64,000 nt of DNA from an uncultured Collinsella sp. (GCA_959018755.1 CAUEMA010000005.1:53471-117470), one strand, 5' to 3'; positions 33,173 through 43,271 are shown, counted from the stretch's first letter. Notes: generated from the sequence alone by a model not told the origin. Numbers and translations: made by a program.

Positions 33173-34909
33173 CTACTCACCTCCCTTCATCTGCGATTCC
33201 GCGATAGCGCGGTATACCTCGCAGGTTTCCATAAGCTCGCCATGCGTGCCCAGGCCCACAACCTCGCCGTCCTTGAGCACGACGATCTGGTCGGCGTGCA
33301 AGATCGTCGAGATGCGCTGCGCGATGATGAGCACCGCAGCGTCACGCGTCTCGTCTTGCAACGCATGGCGCAGGGCGGCATCGGTCTTAAAGTCCAGGGC
33401 CGAAAAACTGTCATCGAAGATATATAGATCGGCATGCTTCATGAGCGCACGGGCGATAGCCAGACGCTGGCGCTGGCCGCCCGAAAAGTTCGTGCCGCCC
33501 TGCGCCACCGGGGTATCGAGCCCCTGCGGCTGATCGAGCACAAAGGTGCTCTGGGCAACCTGGAGTGCATGAAGCATGTCGGCCTCGGTCGCGTCTTCGT
33601 TGCCAAAGCGCAGGTTGCTTGCCACGGTGCCCGAGAACAGCCACGCCTTCTGCGGCACATAGGCAATACGCCCGCGAATTTCGCCTTGCGAAAGCTCGCG
33701 CAGGTCGACGCCGTCCAGGCGAATGGCGCCCTTGGTGGCGTCGTGGAAGCGCAGCAGGAGCTTGGCCACCGTCGACTTGCCCGAACCCGTCGAGCCGACG
33801 ATCGCGGTCGTCTGACCGCGGCGACAGGTAAAGTTCAGATCGCGCAGTGTGTCCTCGTCGGCGTCGTCAAAACGAAACGACATATGGTCGAACACGGCCA
33901 CCGCGTCGGCCCCATCTGCGGACTCAGGCGCCCCGTCGCCCAGCGTAGCCTTGCCGTCCACAATGCTCGGCTCGATTTCGAGCACCTGCTGCGCACGGTT
34001 GAGGCACGCCGCAGCGCGCGGAAGCGTCAGAATCACCATCTGCGCCATCATCACAAAGAACAGGATCAGGATCCCGTATTCCAACACGGCCGAGATGCTG
34101 CCGATTTGCATGGCATGGACGCCCACGCGGTTGCCGCCCACCCACAGCACCGCCACCTCGGCGATGTTCATCAAAAAGAAGCTGGAGCTGTCGAGACCCA
34201 CAAACAGGTGGTTGACCTTGATGGCATTGGCCGCGTAATCGCTAAACACCTCGTCCAGGCGCTGCTCCTCGTGGCGCTCCTTGTTAAATGCGCGGATGAC
34301 GCGCACGCCCACGATGTTCTCGCGCAGCACCACGTTCATGCGGTCGATAAAGCTCTGCAGGCGCATAAAGATCGGCGCGGCGTTGGCAACGGTAAAGACC
34401 GCCGCCACCAGCACGATCGCAACGACCACGCCCAGCAGCGTGCCCATGGCGGGATCGATAAACCAGGCAAAGATGATGCCCGCCACGGCCAAGAACGGCA
34501 CCGGCAGCACCAACTGAATCGTCTGAAGGATAGCCTGCTGAATCACGTTGATGTCGTTGAGTGAGCGCGTGATCATCGAACCCGTGCCAAAGCGCTCAAA
34601 GTCGCTGGCCGCGAGTTCGAGCGACTTGTCGTACACGGCATTGCGGATATCGCAGGCCACGTTGGCGGCCAGGCGCGCCGAAAGATAGCAGCCCAGCACC
34701 GTGCCGCCGCTGGCCATGCCGGTCGCGATAAGCATGTACAGGCCGTTGCGTAAAATATAGTCGACATCGCCCGTGGTAATACCGGTGTTGACCATGTTCG
34801 CCAGCATCGTGGGAACCAACAGCGTACCGACGTTATCTATCAGCACCGCAAACAGCGTCACCGCAATCAGCCCGCGATACGGCCTCATAAACCTCATCAA
34901 GAGTCGCAC
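33173..34909 (-). CDS. ABC exporter half-transporter (degenerate-site subunit)
   Basis: 578 residues: membrane domain ~1-300, nucleotide-binding domain ~340-570. Walker A is GSTGSGKSTV and the signature is FSGGQRQRL, while Walker B is LYIFDDSFSALD with aspartate for the catalytic glutamate, as expected for the degenerate half of a heterodimer. The start is taken as GTG at 34909, 13 bases inside the marR coding end, with GAGGGGG just before it; ATG at 34897 is the alternative. Its partner follows with a 1-nt gap. Same asymmetric design as the exporter at 20193-23909. Confidence 0.92.
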   Translation of the reverse strand: MRLLMRFMRPYRGLIAVTLFAVLIDNVGTLLVPTMLANMVNTGITTGDVDYILRNGLYMLIATGMASGGTVLGCYLSARLAANVACDIRNAVYDKSLELAASDFERFGTGSMITRSLNDINVIQQAILQTIQLVLPVPFLAVAGIIFAWFIDPAMGTLLGVVVAIVLVAAVFTVANAAPIFMRLQSFIDRMNVVLRENIVGVRVIRAFNKERHEEQRLDEVFSDYAANAIKVNHLFVGLDSSSFFLMNIAEVAVLWVGGNRVGVHAMQIGSISAVLEYGILILFFVMMAQMVILTLPRAAACLNRAQQVLEIEPSIVDGKATLGDGAPESADGADAVAVFDHMSFRFDDADEDTLRDLNFTCRRGQTTAIVGSTGSGKSTVAKLLLRFHDATKGAIRLDGVDLRELSQGEIRGRIAYVPQKAWLFSGTVASNLRFGNEDATEADMLHALQVAQSTFVLDQPQGLDTPVAQGGTNFSGGQRQRLAIARALMKHADLYIFDDSFSALDFKTDAALRHALQDETRDAAVLIIAQRISTILHADQIVVLKDGEVVGLGTHGELMETCEVYRAIAESQMKGGE

Positions 34910-35397
34910 GTTTCCCCCTCTTCTTGTTTTTCCACTTGGCTCTCGGCGGCCATCTGCTGTTTAAACGCCTCGCACTCTTCGTTAAGAACATGGGAGAACT
35001 TGCCGACCAGGCGCATAATCTCACGCTGTTCCCAAGACTCGAGCGCGCCAAAAGCACGCTGCTCGGCTTTAACCGCCGGCAACGCATAGTGCTCGGCGAA
35101 CCGCCGGCCCTCATCGGTCAAACAAACGACCTTATTCTTACGACTGCCCTCGGCAAACTCCAACGTCGCAAGCCCTCGCGCCCTAAGCGTCTTGATCGCC
35201 GAGTTAATGGTCTGCTTGCTATAGAACCATTCGCCTGTCAGACGGCTCACGGCGATACTACCGCCCGCCGTGCCGGTGTCGACGAGCATCCAATAGGCGC
35301 AGTCCGAAAGACCGCAGGTGCGCGAGAACTCCGAATAGATATGGTCGAGTCCGTTGAGCATCCGGTCGAAATCGACCAGCGTAACCGCACTATTCAT
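34897..35397 (-). CDS. MarR-family transcriptional regulator
   Basis: 166 residues with a winged helix-turn-helix (~40-110: SRLTGEWFYSKQTINSAIKTL, then GRRFAEHYALP-type dimer helices). MarR proteins usually repress their own operon and release DNA on binding small molecules. It is the first gene of an operon with two overlapping ABC exporter genes. Two direct repeats, GTCCGAGTTTTGAC (as read on the plus strand), lie 18-66 bp before its start and overlap a promoter-like TTGACA, strongly suggesting autoregulation. The C-terminal ~25 residues are Glu/Gln-rich. Confidence 0.88.
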   Translation of the reverse strand: MNSAVTLVDFDRMLNGLDHIYSEFSRTCGLSDCAYWMLVDTGTAGGSIAVSRLTGEWFYSKQTINSAIKTLRARGLATLEFAEGSRKNKVVCLTDEGRRFAEHYALPAVKAEQRAFGALESWEQREIMRLVGKFSHVLNEECEAFKQQMAAESQVEKQEEGETCDS

Positions 35398-35415
35398 CTA
35401 TCCCACCATTCGATT

Positions 35416-35472
35416 GTCCGAGTTTTGACCAATTTGTATTTCTAGATTAGTCCGAGTTTTGACTATTGTCAA
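35416..35472 (-). promoter_or_regulatory. Promoter with two direct-repeat operators for marR-ABC
   Basis: The 14-bp sequence GTCCGAGTTTTGAC occurs at 35416-35429 and 35450-35463, 34 bp apart. On the minus strand, TTGACA (35467-35472) is followed after 17 nt by TAATCT, so one repeat fills the spacer and the other lies downstream of the -10. Such placement suits repression by the adjacent MarR protein. Confidence 0.65.
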
Positions 35473-35520
35473 TAAGCTCGATATATATGGTCGGCTCTAC
35501 ATTGCATATCGATAGAAAAA

Positions 35521-35551
35521 GACCGCCGGCGCGGGGGCGGCGCCGGCGGTC
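35521..35551 (-). terminator. Strong terminator of the 96-residue protein gene
   Basis: GACCGCCGGCGC and its perfect complement with a 7-nt loop, followed on the minus strand by TTTTTCT. Confidence 0.85.
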
Positions 35552-35578
35552 ACGCGAGAATAGCGATGTATTTGCCCG

Positions 35579-35869
35579 TTAGGCAGCGACGGCCTCGTAG
35601 ACCGTTGCGCCCGCAAAGCTGTCGTGCAGGCTCTTGCCGCAGATCCAAGGCAGCTCGACGACCTCGCAGACCGTGTTGACCAGCTCGGAGCAATCAGTAA
35701 AGTGGCCCTTATCGTTGAGGGTCTCGCAATCCTGAACACGCCAATAGCCATCGGTGTGCGTGATGTAGTACTCGTGATCGTTGATCGACACGAAAGCGCG
35801 CGTCTTGGAACGCAGCAGCTTCAGAAATCCTTCGAAGTCAGTCTCGACGACATCTCCAGCCTGGAACAT
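35579..35869 (-). CDS. Hypothetical small soluble protein
   Basis: 96 residues and no family recognised. It begins MFQAGDVVETDFEGFLKLL and is acidic, with three cysteines in the C-terminal half (CETL, CSELV, CEVVELPWICG) that could bind metal or form disulfides. No signal peptide or membrane segment. GGAGG at ideal spacing before the ATG and a strong terminator after the stop support it as a real single-gene unit. It stands between the MarR operon promoter and a divergent nitroreductase; no functional hint follows from either. Confidence 0.75.
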   Translation of the reverse strand: MFQAGDVVETDFEGFLKLLRSKTRAFVSINDHEYYITHTDGYWRVQDCETLNDKGHFTDCSELVNTVCEVVELPWICGKSLHDSFAGATVYEAVAA

Positions 35870-36164
35870 GATAGTTACCTCCTGGCCCAGCGCCACCACA
35901 GCGCATTGATAAACGTTGGTACCCCTTTAGTAAAACCTTTATCAACGGATATGCGCCCATGTTTTAGGCAAGTGGTAAAAAACCGCAGGGTAGACGGGAT
36001 AAAACGTTTAACCATCTCATTAGCTTCTCACATTCTTGCCGCAGTTTTATGCAAGCCGACTTTTCCGATTGGTGGCTATTGCTGTTTGGGGCCCTCTGCA
36101 CGATTACGGCTACGGCACGACGGGTAAGAACGGAGCATCTGCAACGTCATCGCTAGGAGAACCC

Positions 36165-36686
36165 ATGGAGACCATCGAAGCGCTCATCCATCGCCGTAGC
36201 TGCCGCAACTACAGCGATCGCCCCGTCGAGGCAGAAAAGCTCGCACGCATTATCGAGGCAGGCCAGTACGCGCCGAGCGGCATGGGACGTCAGCCGGTCA
36301 CGTTTGTCGCCGTTACCGATCCCGCGACCGTCGAGCGTCTCTCGCAGCTCAACGCCCAAGTTATGGGCAGCGATGGCGATCCCTTCTACGGGGCCAAGAC
36401 TGTTGTGGTAGTGCTCGTCGACCGCAGCGTGCCCACGCACCTGGAAGACGGCTCGCTCGCCATGGGCAACCTGCTTAACGCAGCCTATGCGCTGGGCGTC
36501 GATTCGTGTTGGATCCACCGCGCGCACGAGGTCTTTGACTCACCCGAGGGACTGGAACTGCTGGCCAAGTGGGGTCTGCCCGCCGACGGAAGCTTGCGCG
36601 GTGTGGGCAACTGCATTCTGGGCTACGCCGAGGACACCCTTCCCAAGGCCAAGCCTCGCCGCGACAACGTCGTTTACGTCAGGTGA
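36165..36686 (+). CDS. Nitroreductase family protein, short type
   Basis: 173 residues with the compact nitroreductase fold. RRSCRNYSDRPVE (FMN-binding arginines) is at the N-terminus, APSGMGRQPVTF near 38, and GNLLNAAYALGVDSCWIH near 105. TAGGAGAACC precedes the ATG at 36165; the frame opening at 36036 is longer but lacks a ribosome site and the extra residues do not fit the family. Monocistronic, followed by a hairpin at 36693-36714. It likely reduces quinones, nitro compounds or flavins with NAD(P)H; the substrate is not predictable. It is not a close duplicate of the 290-residue nitroreductase at 10762-11634. Confidence 0.87.
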   Translation: METIEALIHRRSCRNYSDRPVEAEKLARIIEAGQYAPSGMGRQPVTFVAVTDPATVERLSQLNAQVMGSDGDPFYGAKTVVVVLVDRSVPTHLEDGSLAMGNLLNAAYALGVDSCWIHRAHEVFDSPEGLELLAKWGLPADGSLRGVGNCILGYAEDTLPKAKPRRDNVVYVR

Positions 36687-36692
36687 TTAGTT

Positions 36693-36714
36693 CCGCCGTT
36701 CTAACGAACGGCGG
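36693..36714. terminator. Hairpin between nitroreductase and a convergent gene
   Basis: CCGCCGTTC / GAACGGCGG with a 4-nt loop 7 nt after the nitroreductase stop. No T-run on either strand, so the terminator role rests on position. Confidence 0.5.
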
Positions 36715-36759
36715 ACCCGCTGAAAGGCCCCGTCCCATATTTGCTGCCCCACTCGCAAC

Positions 36760-37335
36760 TTATCTTGCCGATGGAGTTGTTGCCGTTTCGCTCGTCTGAC
36801 TCGCATCGGCGTCGTCGCTTTGCCCGCCTTCGTCCTTTTGAGCATCGGCAATGGTGGCAGCAGCTGCGACCATGCCACGCTGGGGCGCCACACCCGTCTG
36901 GTCTCGTGCGCCTTCAACAAGCTCCGTGCCAACATGCGCAAGTTCGGGCGATTTGAACATCGCGCCCAGACTCGCGCCGTCGCCGGCATATCCGAGCGCC
37001 CCGAGCGCGATGACAATCACCGCAACAACGACCGCGATCGGAACGTAGCGATGCCAGCCTGCGGGATTGAGGCCGCTACGGCGAGCAGCGCCACGGCTAA
37101 TGTAGCCGAGCGTTCCATCGTGCTTGAGCTTTGAGCCCACCACGCGCCTTCGTCCCCACAACGAGGACTCGGCCTGCATGGCCAAGCGGGCGCTTGCCGA
37201 AGGATAGCCATATTTTGTGCGCTTGAACGAGCCGTCGAACCCCGAGGCGCTTTTGCCCCACGTCCGCGAAGTCGTACGTCGGCTGACCGGCGCCGCACTT
37301 CGTTTTGTTCGGTTCGGTTTTGAAGTCTCCGCCAT
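36760..37335 (-). CDS. Hypothetical single-span membrane protein
   Basis: 191 residues, no family recognised. A basic, Ser/Arg/Lys-rich cytoplasmic N-terminus (~1-98) precedes one hydrophobic segment (~99-118, PIAVVVAVIVIALGALGYA). The remaining ~70 residues would be extracytoplasmic and low-complexity, rich in Ala, Asp, Ser and Thr. GGGGGAG sits just before the ATG at 37335; the frame to 37389 is less likely. The bitopic layout with a basic cytoplasmic tail is seen in many uncharacterised actinobacterial envelope proteins. It lies 83 nt upstream of nothing related; the following gene on the same strand is the Fis-type regulator at 37419, which precedes it in transcription. Confidence 0.7.
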   Translation of the reverse strand: MAETSKPNRTKRSAAPVSRRTTSRTWGKSASGFDGSFKRTKYGYPSASARLAMQAESSLWGRRRVVGSKLKHDGTLGYISRGAARRSGLNPAGWHRYVPIAVVVAVIVIALGALGYAGDGASLGAMFKSPELAHVGTELVEGARDQTGVAPQRGMVAAAATIADAQKDEGGQSDDADASQTSETATTPSAR

Positions 37336-37418
37336 ACTCCCCCGCACGCCGTAACACAATCGAAACAGTACTGCTTTGGACTGTATCACACGCGCCGCAC
37401 GTGGTCACGGCGCCTCGC

Positions 37419-38636
37419 TCAGCGGTCGTTGTCCTTCAGCAGGCGCCATAAAGTCGTGCGGCTTATACCGAGCACCTCTGCCGCACGTGTCCTGTTGCCG
37501 TGAAGGTGCTGCAGGACCAACCGTGCGACATCGCGCTCGGTATCGGCCAGGGGACGCAAGATGTACAAATCGCTTTCGAGCGCCGGGGCGCCAAAGGTCG
37601 CGGTCTTGATAACGTCCTCCTGGGCAAGCACCTCTTTCGCCACGGCACGCTCCACCGTTCCAGCCCCCACTAATATATAGAGTCGTTCAGAGACTTCACG
37701 CAGCTGCAGGTAATTGCGGGGCCAACGGTACGCATCGAGCGTCTCTGCCGCGGCGGCGGACAACATGGGGGCACCCGTCTTAAACATATCTGCCAGATAC
37801 CCCAGATAGCGCGCAACCTTTTCCGACGCGCCGTTCTGCTCGGCAATCGCCGGCGCCACACTCACTGCACAGGCCAGACGCTCGGTTACAAAAGCAGCCT
37901 GATCGCTTTCGCCGCCGCCCGGCATATCGTTTGCCGTCAACACCACATGGCAACGAGTTGCGAGCGCCGTGTCGATCATTGCGGACACGAGCTCGCGCAG
38001 ACGTTGGGGGCCAACAGCATGCCAGCCGCCCATGCAAAGTGTCAGCCCCGTTTGGAATAGCGGCGATTCGGAACTTTTGAGCAGATGGCGCCAGCCGCGA
38101 TCCGTAAGCTCATCGAGTGCAACGGACACAAAGGGCTGATCGGCATAGGGTCCATCCAGGTACAGGCGTCTTGCAATCTGATCCTGCCCCGCGCCCAGCT
38201 CGCCCTCGAGCATAAGGGGCACCCCGCGCGCATAGCTCTCCCGTACGGGGGCAGCGACCGCCGCCGCGTCTTCGACGATGCCGTACGTGCTCGACGCGTA
38301 GCGAGCCTCGACTTCGTCGGCATTGAGCCACTCGATGCCCGCATGCGTGGCAGCGGCGCGCACCTCATGCGCCACGACCACCCAAAGCGCTCCGCGCTCC
38401 TTGGCCGTCGGGCGCACCGTCAAGCTCAACCGCACGCCCTCGTGGCCCATCACCAGGCGCGCCCCATCGCCCACGCGAGCGAGACGCTCGGAAACAAAAG
38501 CAGCGATATCCTGCTCGAGCGCCGCGTCACTCATAGTCGAGATCACAACGCCACCGCGCCCGTCGATTGCCAGCGCCGATGCTCCGGCTGCGGACAATGC
38601 CTCAATCAGAATCTGCAGCTTGGCATCGCTATCCAT
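37419..38636 (-). CDS. NtrC/TyrR-like regulator with a degenerate AAA+ domain and Fis-type HTH
   Basis: 405 residues. The N-terminal ~100 residues look like a GAF/PAS-type sensor. Residues ~135-330 resemble a sigma-54 activator AAA+ domain, but the Walker A equivalent is LEGELGAGQDQIARRL, lacking the lysine, and no GAFTGA loop is visible. A Fis-type helix-turn-helix closes the protein (~380-402, NRTRAAEVLGISRTTLWRLL). It therefore probably binds DNA without ATP-driven sigma-54 activation. It follows yeiH on the same strand after a ~265-bp gap that holds a long hairpin, so it may belong to the same regulon. The ATG at 38636 follows a weak GGGGC. Confidence 0.75.
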   Translation of the reverse strand: MDSDAKLQILIEALSAAGASALAIDGRGGVVISTMSDAALEQDIAAFVSERLARVGDGARLVMGHEGVRLSLTVRPTAKERGALWVVVAHEVRAAATHAGIEWLNADEVEARYASSTYGIVEDAAAVAAPVRESYARGVPLMLEGELGAGQDQIARRLYLDGPYADQPFVSVALDELTDRGWRHLLKSSESPLFQTGLTLCMGGWHAVGPQRLRELVSAMIDTALATRCHVVLTANDMPGGGESDQAAFVTERLACAVSVAPAIAEQNGASEKVARYLGYLADMFKTGAPMLSAAAAETLDAYRWPRNYLQLREVSERLYILVGAGTVERAVAKEVLAQEDVIKTATFGAPALESDLYILRPLADTERDVARLVLQHLHGNRTRAAEVLGISRTTLWRLLKDNDR

Positions 38637-38785
38637 GATTTGCCCCTGTCCGCGACGACATGCAACCGCCGACGGTCGCACAGCCGAATGTTTCAAAATT
38701 GAACGATATTACTCACCAAACACTATAGGGCAAAAGTCGCCGTCCTGCGAGTATATGAATTGCCCCGCATCGCCATCCTGGCGGG

Positions 38786-38850
38786 GCGATAAGAGCTCTT
38801 CGGGACCTATCAACCTGCGGACAAGCCATACCCGCAAGAGCTCCTATCGC
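38786..38850. repeat. Long hairpin between yeiH and the Fis-type regulator
   Basis: Arms GCGATAAGAGCTCTTCGGG (38786-38804) and CCCGCAAGAGCTCCTATCGC (38831-38850) pair with one mismatch and one bulge around a 26-nt loop. A second GCCCCGC/GCGGGGC hairpin abuts at 38762-38787. It may end yeiH transcription or regulate the downstream regulator gene. Confidence 0.55.
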
Positions 38851-38902
38851 TCCACCGCAGGTATGCGCTCGCCAGCACGCAACACGCAAATCAGCTACTT
38901 CT

Positions 38903-39937
38903 CTACCAGATTCCCAGCACGTGCTGCATTCCCAAACTCATGCACGCAATGCCAATCCAGCAGCAAAAGCCCAATGCGATAGGTTTGCCACCCTTTTTGA
39001 CCAGCTCGACGATATCGGTATTAAAACCAATAGCCGCCATGGCCATCACAATAAAGAACTTCGACAGCTCCTTGATGGGCGCCGTAAAGGACGCGGGAAG
39101 CTGAAGCACCGTGGTGATTACGCTCGCCAACACAAAGAACAGCACAAACATGGGAAACGCGCGTTTAAACGAGAACGTGCTTTTGGCGTCGCCTCCGGCC
39201 TTGCGTGCCAGATGCATCTGCCAGCACGCGAGGACCAACGTGATGGGAATGATGGCCAGCGTCCTGGTGAGCTTGACCACCGTGGCGCTCTCGAGCACAT
39301 TAGCGCCGGGATGCATGCTGTCCCAAGCGCTCGCCGCAGCCGTTACGGACGAGGTGTCGTTAATGGCGGTGCCGGCAAACAGGCCAAAGCCCTCGTTGGT
39401 CAGTCCGAGCATGCCGCCGAGCGTCGGAAACACGAGCGCCGCGATAACGTTAAACAGGAAGATGACCGAAATAGCCTGGGCAATCTCGCGATCGTCGGCA
39501 TCGATGACGGGTGCGGTCGCGGCGATGGCAGAACCGCCGCAAATCGACGAACCCACACCCACAAGCGTCGCGATCTTGCCCGGCACGTTCATGACGCGGC
39601 AGAGCACGAAGGCGATGACAAGCGAGGTCGAGATCGTCGCCACGATAATCGGCAGCGACTGGGCGCCCTTGGACAGAATCTGGGAGAGGTTCATGCCAAA
39701 GCCAAGCAGGATAACCGCGTACTGCAAGACTTTTTTGGACGTATAGGTGACGCCGGCGGCGAGCTGTTCGCGACGATTCTTGGGAAAGACGAGCGCCAGG
39801 ACCATGCCAAAGAGGGTGGCAAATACCGGCCCGCCGACCACCTCAATTTGTTTGCCGAGCAACGTCGCGGGGATAGCGATGATCAGGCAGAACAAGACGC
39901 CCTTCCAGCGCTCGCGTACGATATTCGCCAGTTGCAT
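38903..39937 (-). CDS. YeiH/UPF0324 family membrane protein (putative anion exporter)
   Basis: 344 residues with about ten membrane segments. Characteristic boxes are GVGSSICGGSAIAATAPV (~125-142) and GTAINDTSSVTAAA (~185-200). The family is annotated as putative sulfate exporters, with limited experimental support. GAAGGA precedes the ATG. A GntR/FCD regulator is divergent at 40101 with 160 bp between, and a Fis-type regulator follows on the same strand; both could respond to the transported compound. Substrate is inferred only. Confidence 0.88.
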   Translation of the reverse strand: MQLANIVRERWKGVLFCLIIAIPATLLGKQIEVVGGPVFATLFGMVLALVFPKNRREQLAAGVTYTSKKVLQYAVILLGFGMNLSQILSKGAQSLPIIVATISTSLVIAFVLCRVMNVPGKIATLVGVGSSICGGSAIAATAPVIDADDREIAQAISVIFLFNVIAALVFPTLGGMLGLTNEGFGLFAGTAINDTSSVTAAASAWDSMHPGANVLESATVVKLTRTLAIIPITLVLACWQMHLARKAGGDAKSTFSFKRAFPMFVLFFVLASVITTVLQLPASFTAPIKELSKFFIVMAMAAIGFNTDIVELVKKGGKPIALGFCCWIGIACMSLGMQHVLGIW

Positions 39938-40081
39938 ATAGGATTCCTTCTTTCTATTTCACGTTTGCGACGGCTTATGATACGGCAACATTGGGCACAG
40001 CCTTGCGCAAACACAAACTAAGATGCCGCAATAGTTCTCAGACACCAGCCGAATTACCCACCGCGGAAAGCTGATTCGCGG

Positions 40082-40087
40082 CATAAT
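40082..40087 (+). promoter_or_regulatory. Candidate -10 box of the GntR gene
   Basis: CATAAT 13 nt before the ATG at 40101. If used, the mRNA leader would be only about 7 nt, consistent with the lack of a Shine-Dalgarno sequence there. Confidence 0.35.
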
Positions 40088-40100
40088 TAACAACTAACAT

Positions 40101-40832
40101 ATGAGTGTGATAGAACAGTTGCGAGGCGCTATGGAAGAATCGATGCACGTTAGCGAGCAGGAAACGAGCCTACAGGACCAGTCCTACCACACCATTCGAC
40201 GCAAAATCGTCTACCTGGACTACAAGCCGGGCGAAAAGCTGGGCGTCAAGCAGCTTTGCGACGACCTGGATATGGGGCGCACCCCTGTGCGCGAGGCACT
40301 GGTACGTCTGGCGCAAGAGGGCCTGGTGCGCACCGTACCCCAAAGTGGCACCTATGTTTCGCCCATCAACCTCACCCTTGCCGAAAGCGCCTGCTATATT
40401 CGCGAACACCTGGAAAAGCAGGTGATTGTGGAGTGCTGCGCCCGTGCCACCTCGGCAGGCATCGAGCAGCTCGATCGGGCCATCGCGCTGCAGGAAAAGG
40501 CCATGACCGAAGAGGATCGCATCGGATTCTTTTTAAGCGACAACCTCATGCACCGCATGATCTTTAGCATCGCGTGCCGCAGCACCGTGTGGTCATGGCT
40601 CGAGGCGACCAATGCCGATCTGGAGCGCTTCCGCTGGCTGCGCGCCGCCACGCAGAGGCTCGACAATCAGGAGATTGTTAACGAGCACAAGCAAATCCGC
40701 CGCGCCATCGCCGGCCGCGACCCCATCGAGGCGAGCTTTTTGGTCAGCAAGCACCTGCATATGATGTTCCGCAACCAGACCGAGGTCCTGGACCAATATC
40801 CCAAGTATTTCGAGACCAGCAAGCTCCGCTAA
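40101..40832 (+). CDS. GntR-family regulator, FCD (FadR) subfamily
   Basis: 243 residues. A winged helix-turn-helix (~25-90: YHTIRRKIVYLDYKPGEKLG, MGRTPVREALVRLAQEGLV) is followed by an all-helical FCD ligand-binding domain (~100-230) with histidines in LMHRMIF and KHLHMMF, typical of metal-dependent organic-acid sensing. Divergent from yeiH, so yeiH is the natural target. The ATG at 40101 has no clear ribosome site and may be leaderless; ATG at 40131 after GAGG-like sequence is the alternative. A repeat hairpin overlaps the stop codon. Confidence 0.85.
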   Translation: MSVIEQLRGAMEESMHVSEQETSLQDQSYHTIRRKIVYLDYKPGEKLGVKQLCDDLDMGRTPVREALVRLAQEGLVRTVPQSGTYVSPINLTLAESACYIREHLEKQVIVECCARATSAGIEQLDRAIALQEKAMTEEDRIGFFLSDNLMHRMIFSIACRSTVWSWLEATNADLERFRWLRAATQRLDNQEIVNEHKQIRRAIAGRDPIEASFLVSKHLHMMFRNQTEVLDQYPKYFETSKLR

Positions 40833-40867
40833 CCTGCCAAAAGAGGACAGGTTTATTTTGGCAGGTT
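40831..40867. repeat. GGACAG-core hairpin with AACCTGCC arms
   Basis: AACCTGCCAAAA and its perfect complement around GAGGACAGGTTTA, overlapping the GntR stop codon. A decayed relative with the same arm sequence is at 43179-43204. Confidence 0.75.
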
Positions 40868-40886
40868 TTATCTGGGCAAATGCAAC

Positions 40887-40920
40887 AAGGCCCGGCTCCG
40901 CCGCAACGGAGCCGGGCCTT
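40887..40920 (-). terminator. Terminator of glmS
   Basis: AAGGCCCGGCTCCG and perfect complement with a 6-nt loop, 26 nt past the glmS stop; followed by TTGTTGC on the minus strand. Confidence 0.75.
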
Positions 40921-40945
40921 GGTCGCCAGAACGGCGGAACAACAA

Positions 40946-42793
<1,848 letters not shown>

Positions 42794-42949
42794 AGGATAA
42801 ATCCCTTCGCTCGCGTGACTGCAAAACGCCCACGCACGACGGGCGCTGAGACGTATAACGTCCGAGTATTGTACTCACGCAGGCGCAAGCTGATATACCA
42901 GAAGTGGTACCTCAACTTGGATACCACTCGATACACACACGTCCAGCCA

Positions 42950-42996
42950 GTCCAAACCACCACAATGGGGACAGGCACCTTTGTGGTGGTTTGGAC
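42950..42996. repeat. GGGGACAGG-core hairpin with AAACCACCAC arms, copy 2
   Basis: 16-bp perfect arms (GTCCAAACCACCACAA and complement) around TGGGGACAGGCACCT-type interior, upstream of glmS. Inverted core orientation relative to 43101-43141. Confidence 0.8.
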
Positions 42997-43024
42997 CGAG
43001 GCGGCGCTCTGTCCTGGCGAAAGA

Positions 43025-43079
43025 TCTCGATCTGTAACATCTGGGGCTCCGGAAGCCGGCTTGATGTTACAGATCGAGA
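43025..43079. repeat. Hairpin with 17-bp TCTCGATCTGTAACATC arms
   Basis: Perfect 17-bp arms at 43025-43041 and 43063-43079 with a 21-nt GC-rich loop, sitting between two hairpins of the AAACCACCAC family. Confidence 0.75.
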
Positions 43080-43100
43080 CAATTGAAGGCCCGGGCAGCT

Positions 43101-43141
43101 CAAACCACCACAAAGGAGCCTGTCCCCTTCGTGGTGGTTTG
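43101..43141. repeat. CCTGTCCCC-core hairpin with AAACCACCAC arms, copy 3
   Basis: CAAACCACCAC arms (11 bp plus interior AAGG/CCTT pairs) with core GGAGCCTGTCCCC, the reverse complement of the core type at 42950-42996. Confidence 0.78.
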
Positions 43142-43178
43142 GTCTGGCAGCATCGTTTTCCCAGATAAAACCTGCCAA

Positions 43179-43204
43179 AATAAACCTGTCCCTAATTGGT
43201 AGGC
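43179..43204. repeat. Decayed AACCTGCC hairpin
   Basis: AACCTGCCAAAATAAACCTG followed by TCCCTAATTGGTAGG: a relative of 40831-40867 with mismatched right arm. Together 42950-43204 fill most of the 478-bp gap between glmS and the LacI gene. Confidence 0.55.
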
Positions 43205-43271
43205 TTTGACACCCTAGGAACGGGCGATGCTACAATCTGACTCGTACTTGAAACGCATCAAAGGGGCCACT

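Noticed and set aside
42794..43271. glmS ribozyme upstream of glmS
   Set aside because: The catalytic core could not be recognised; the region is occupied by repeat hairpins instead.
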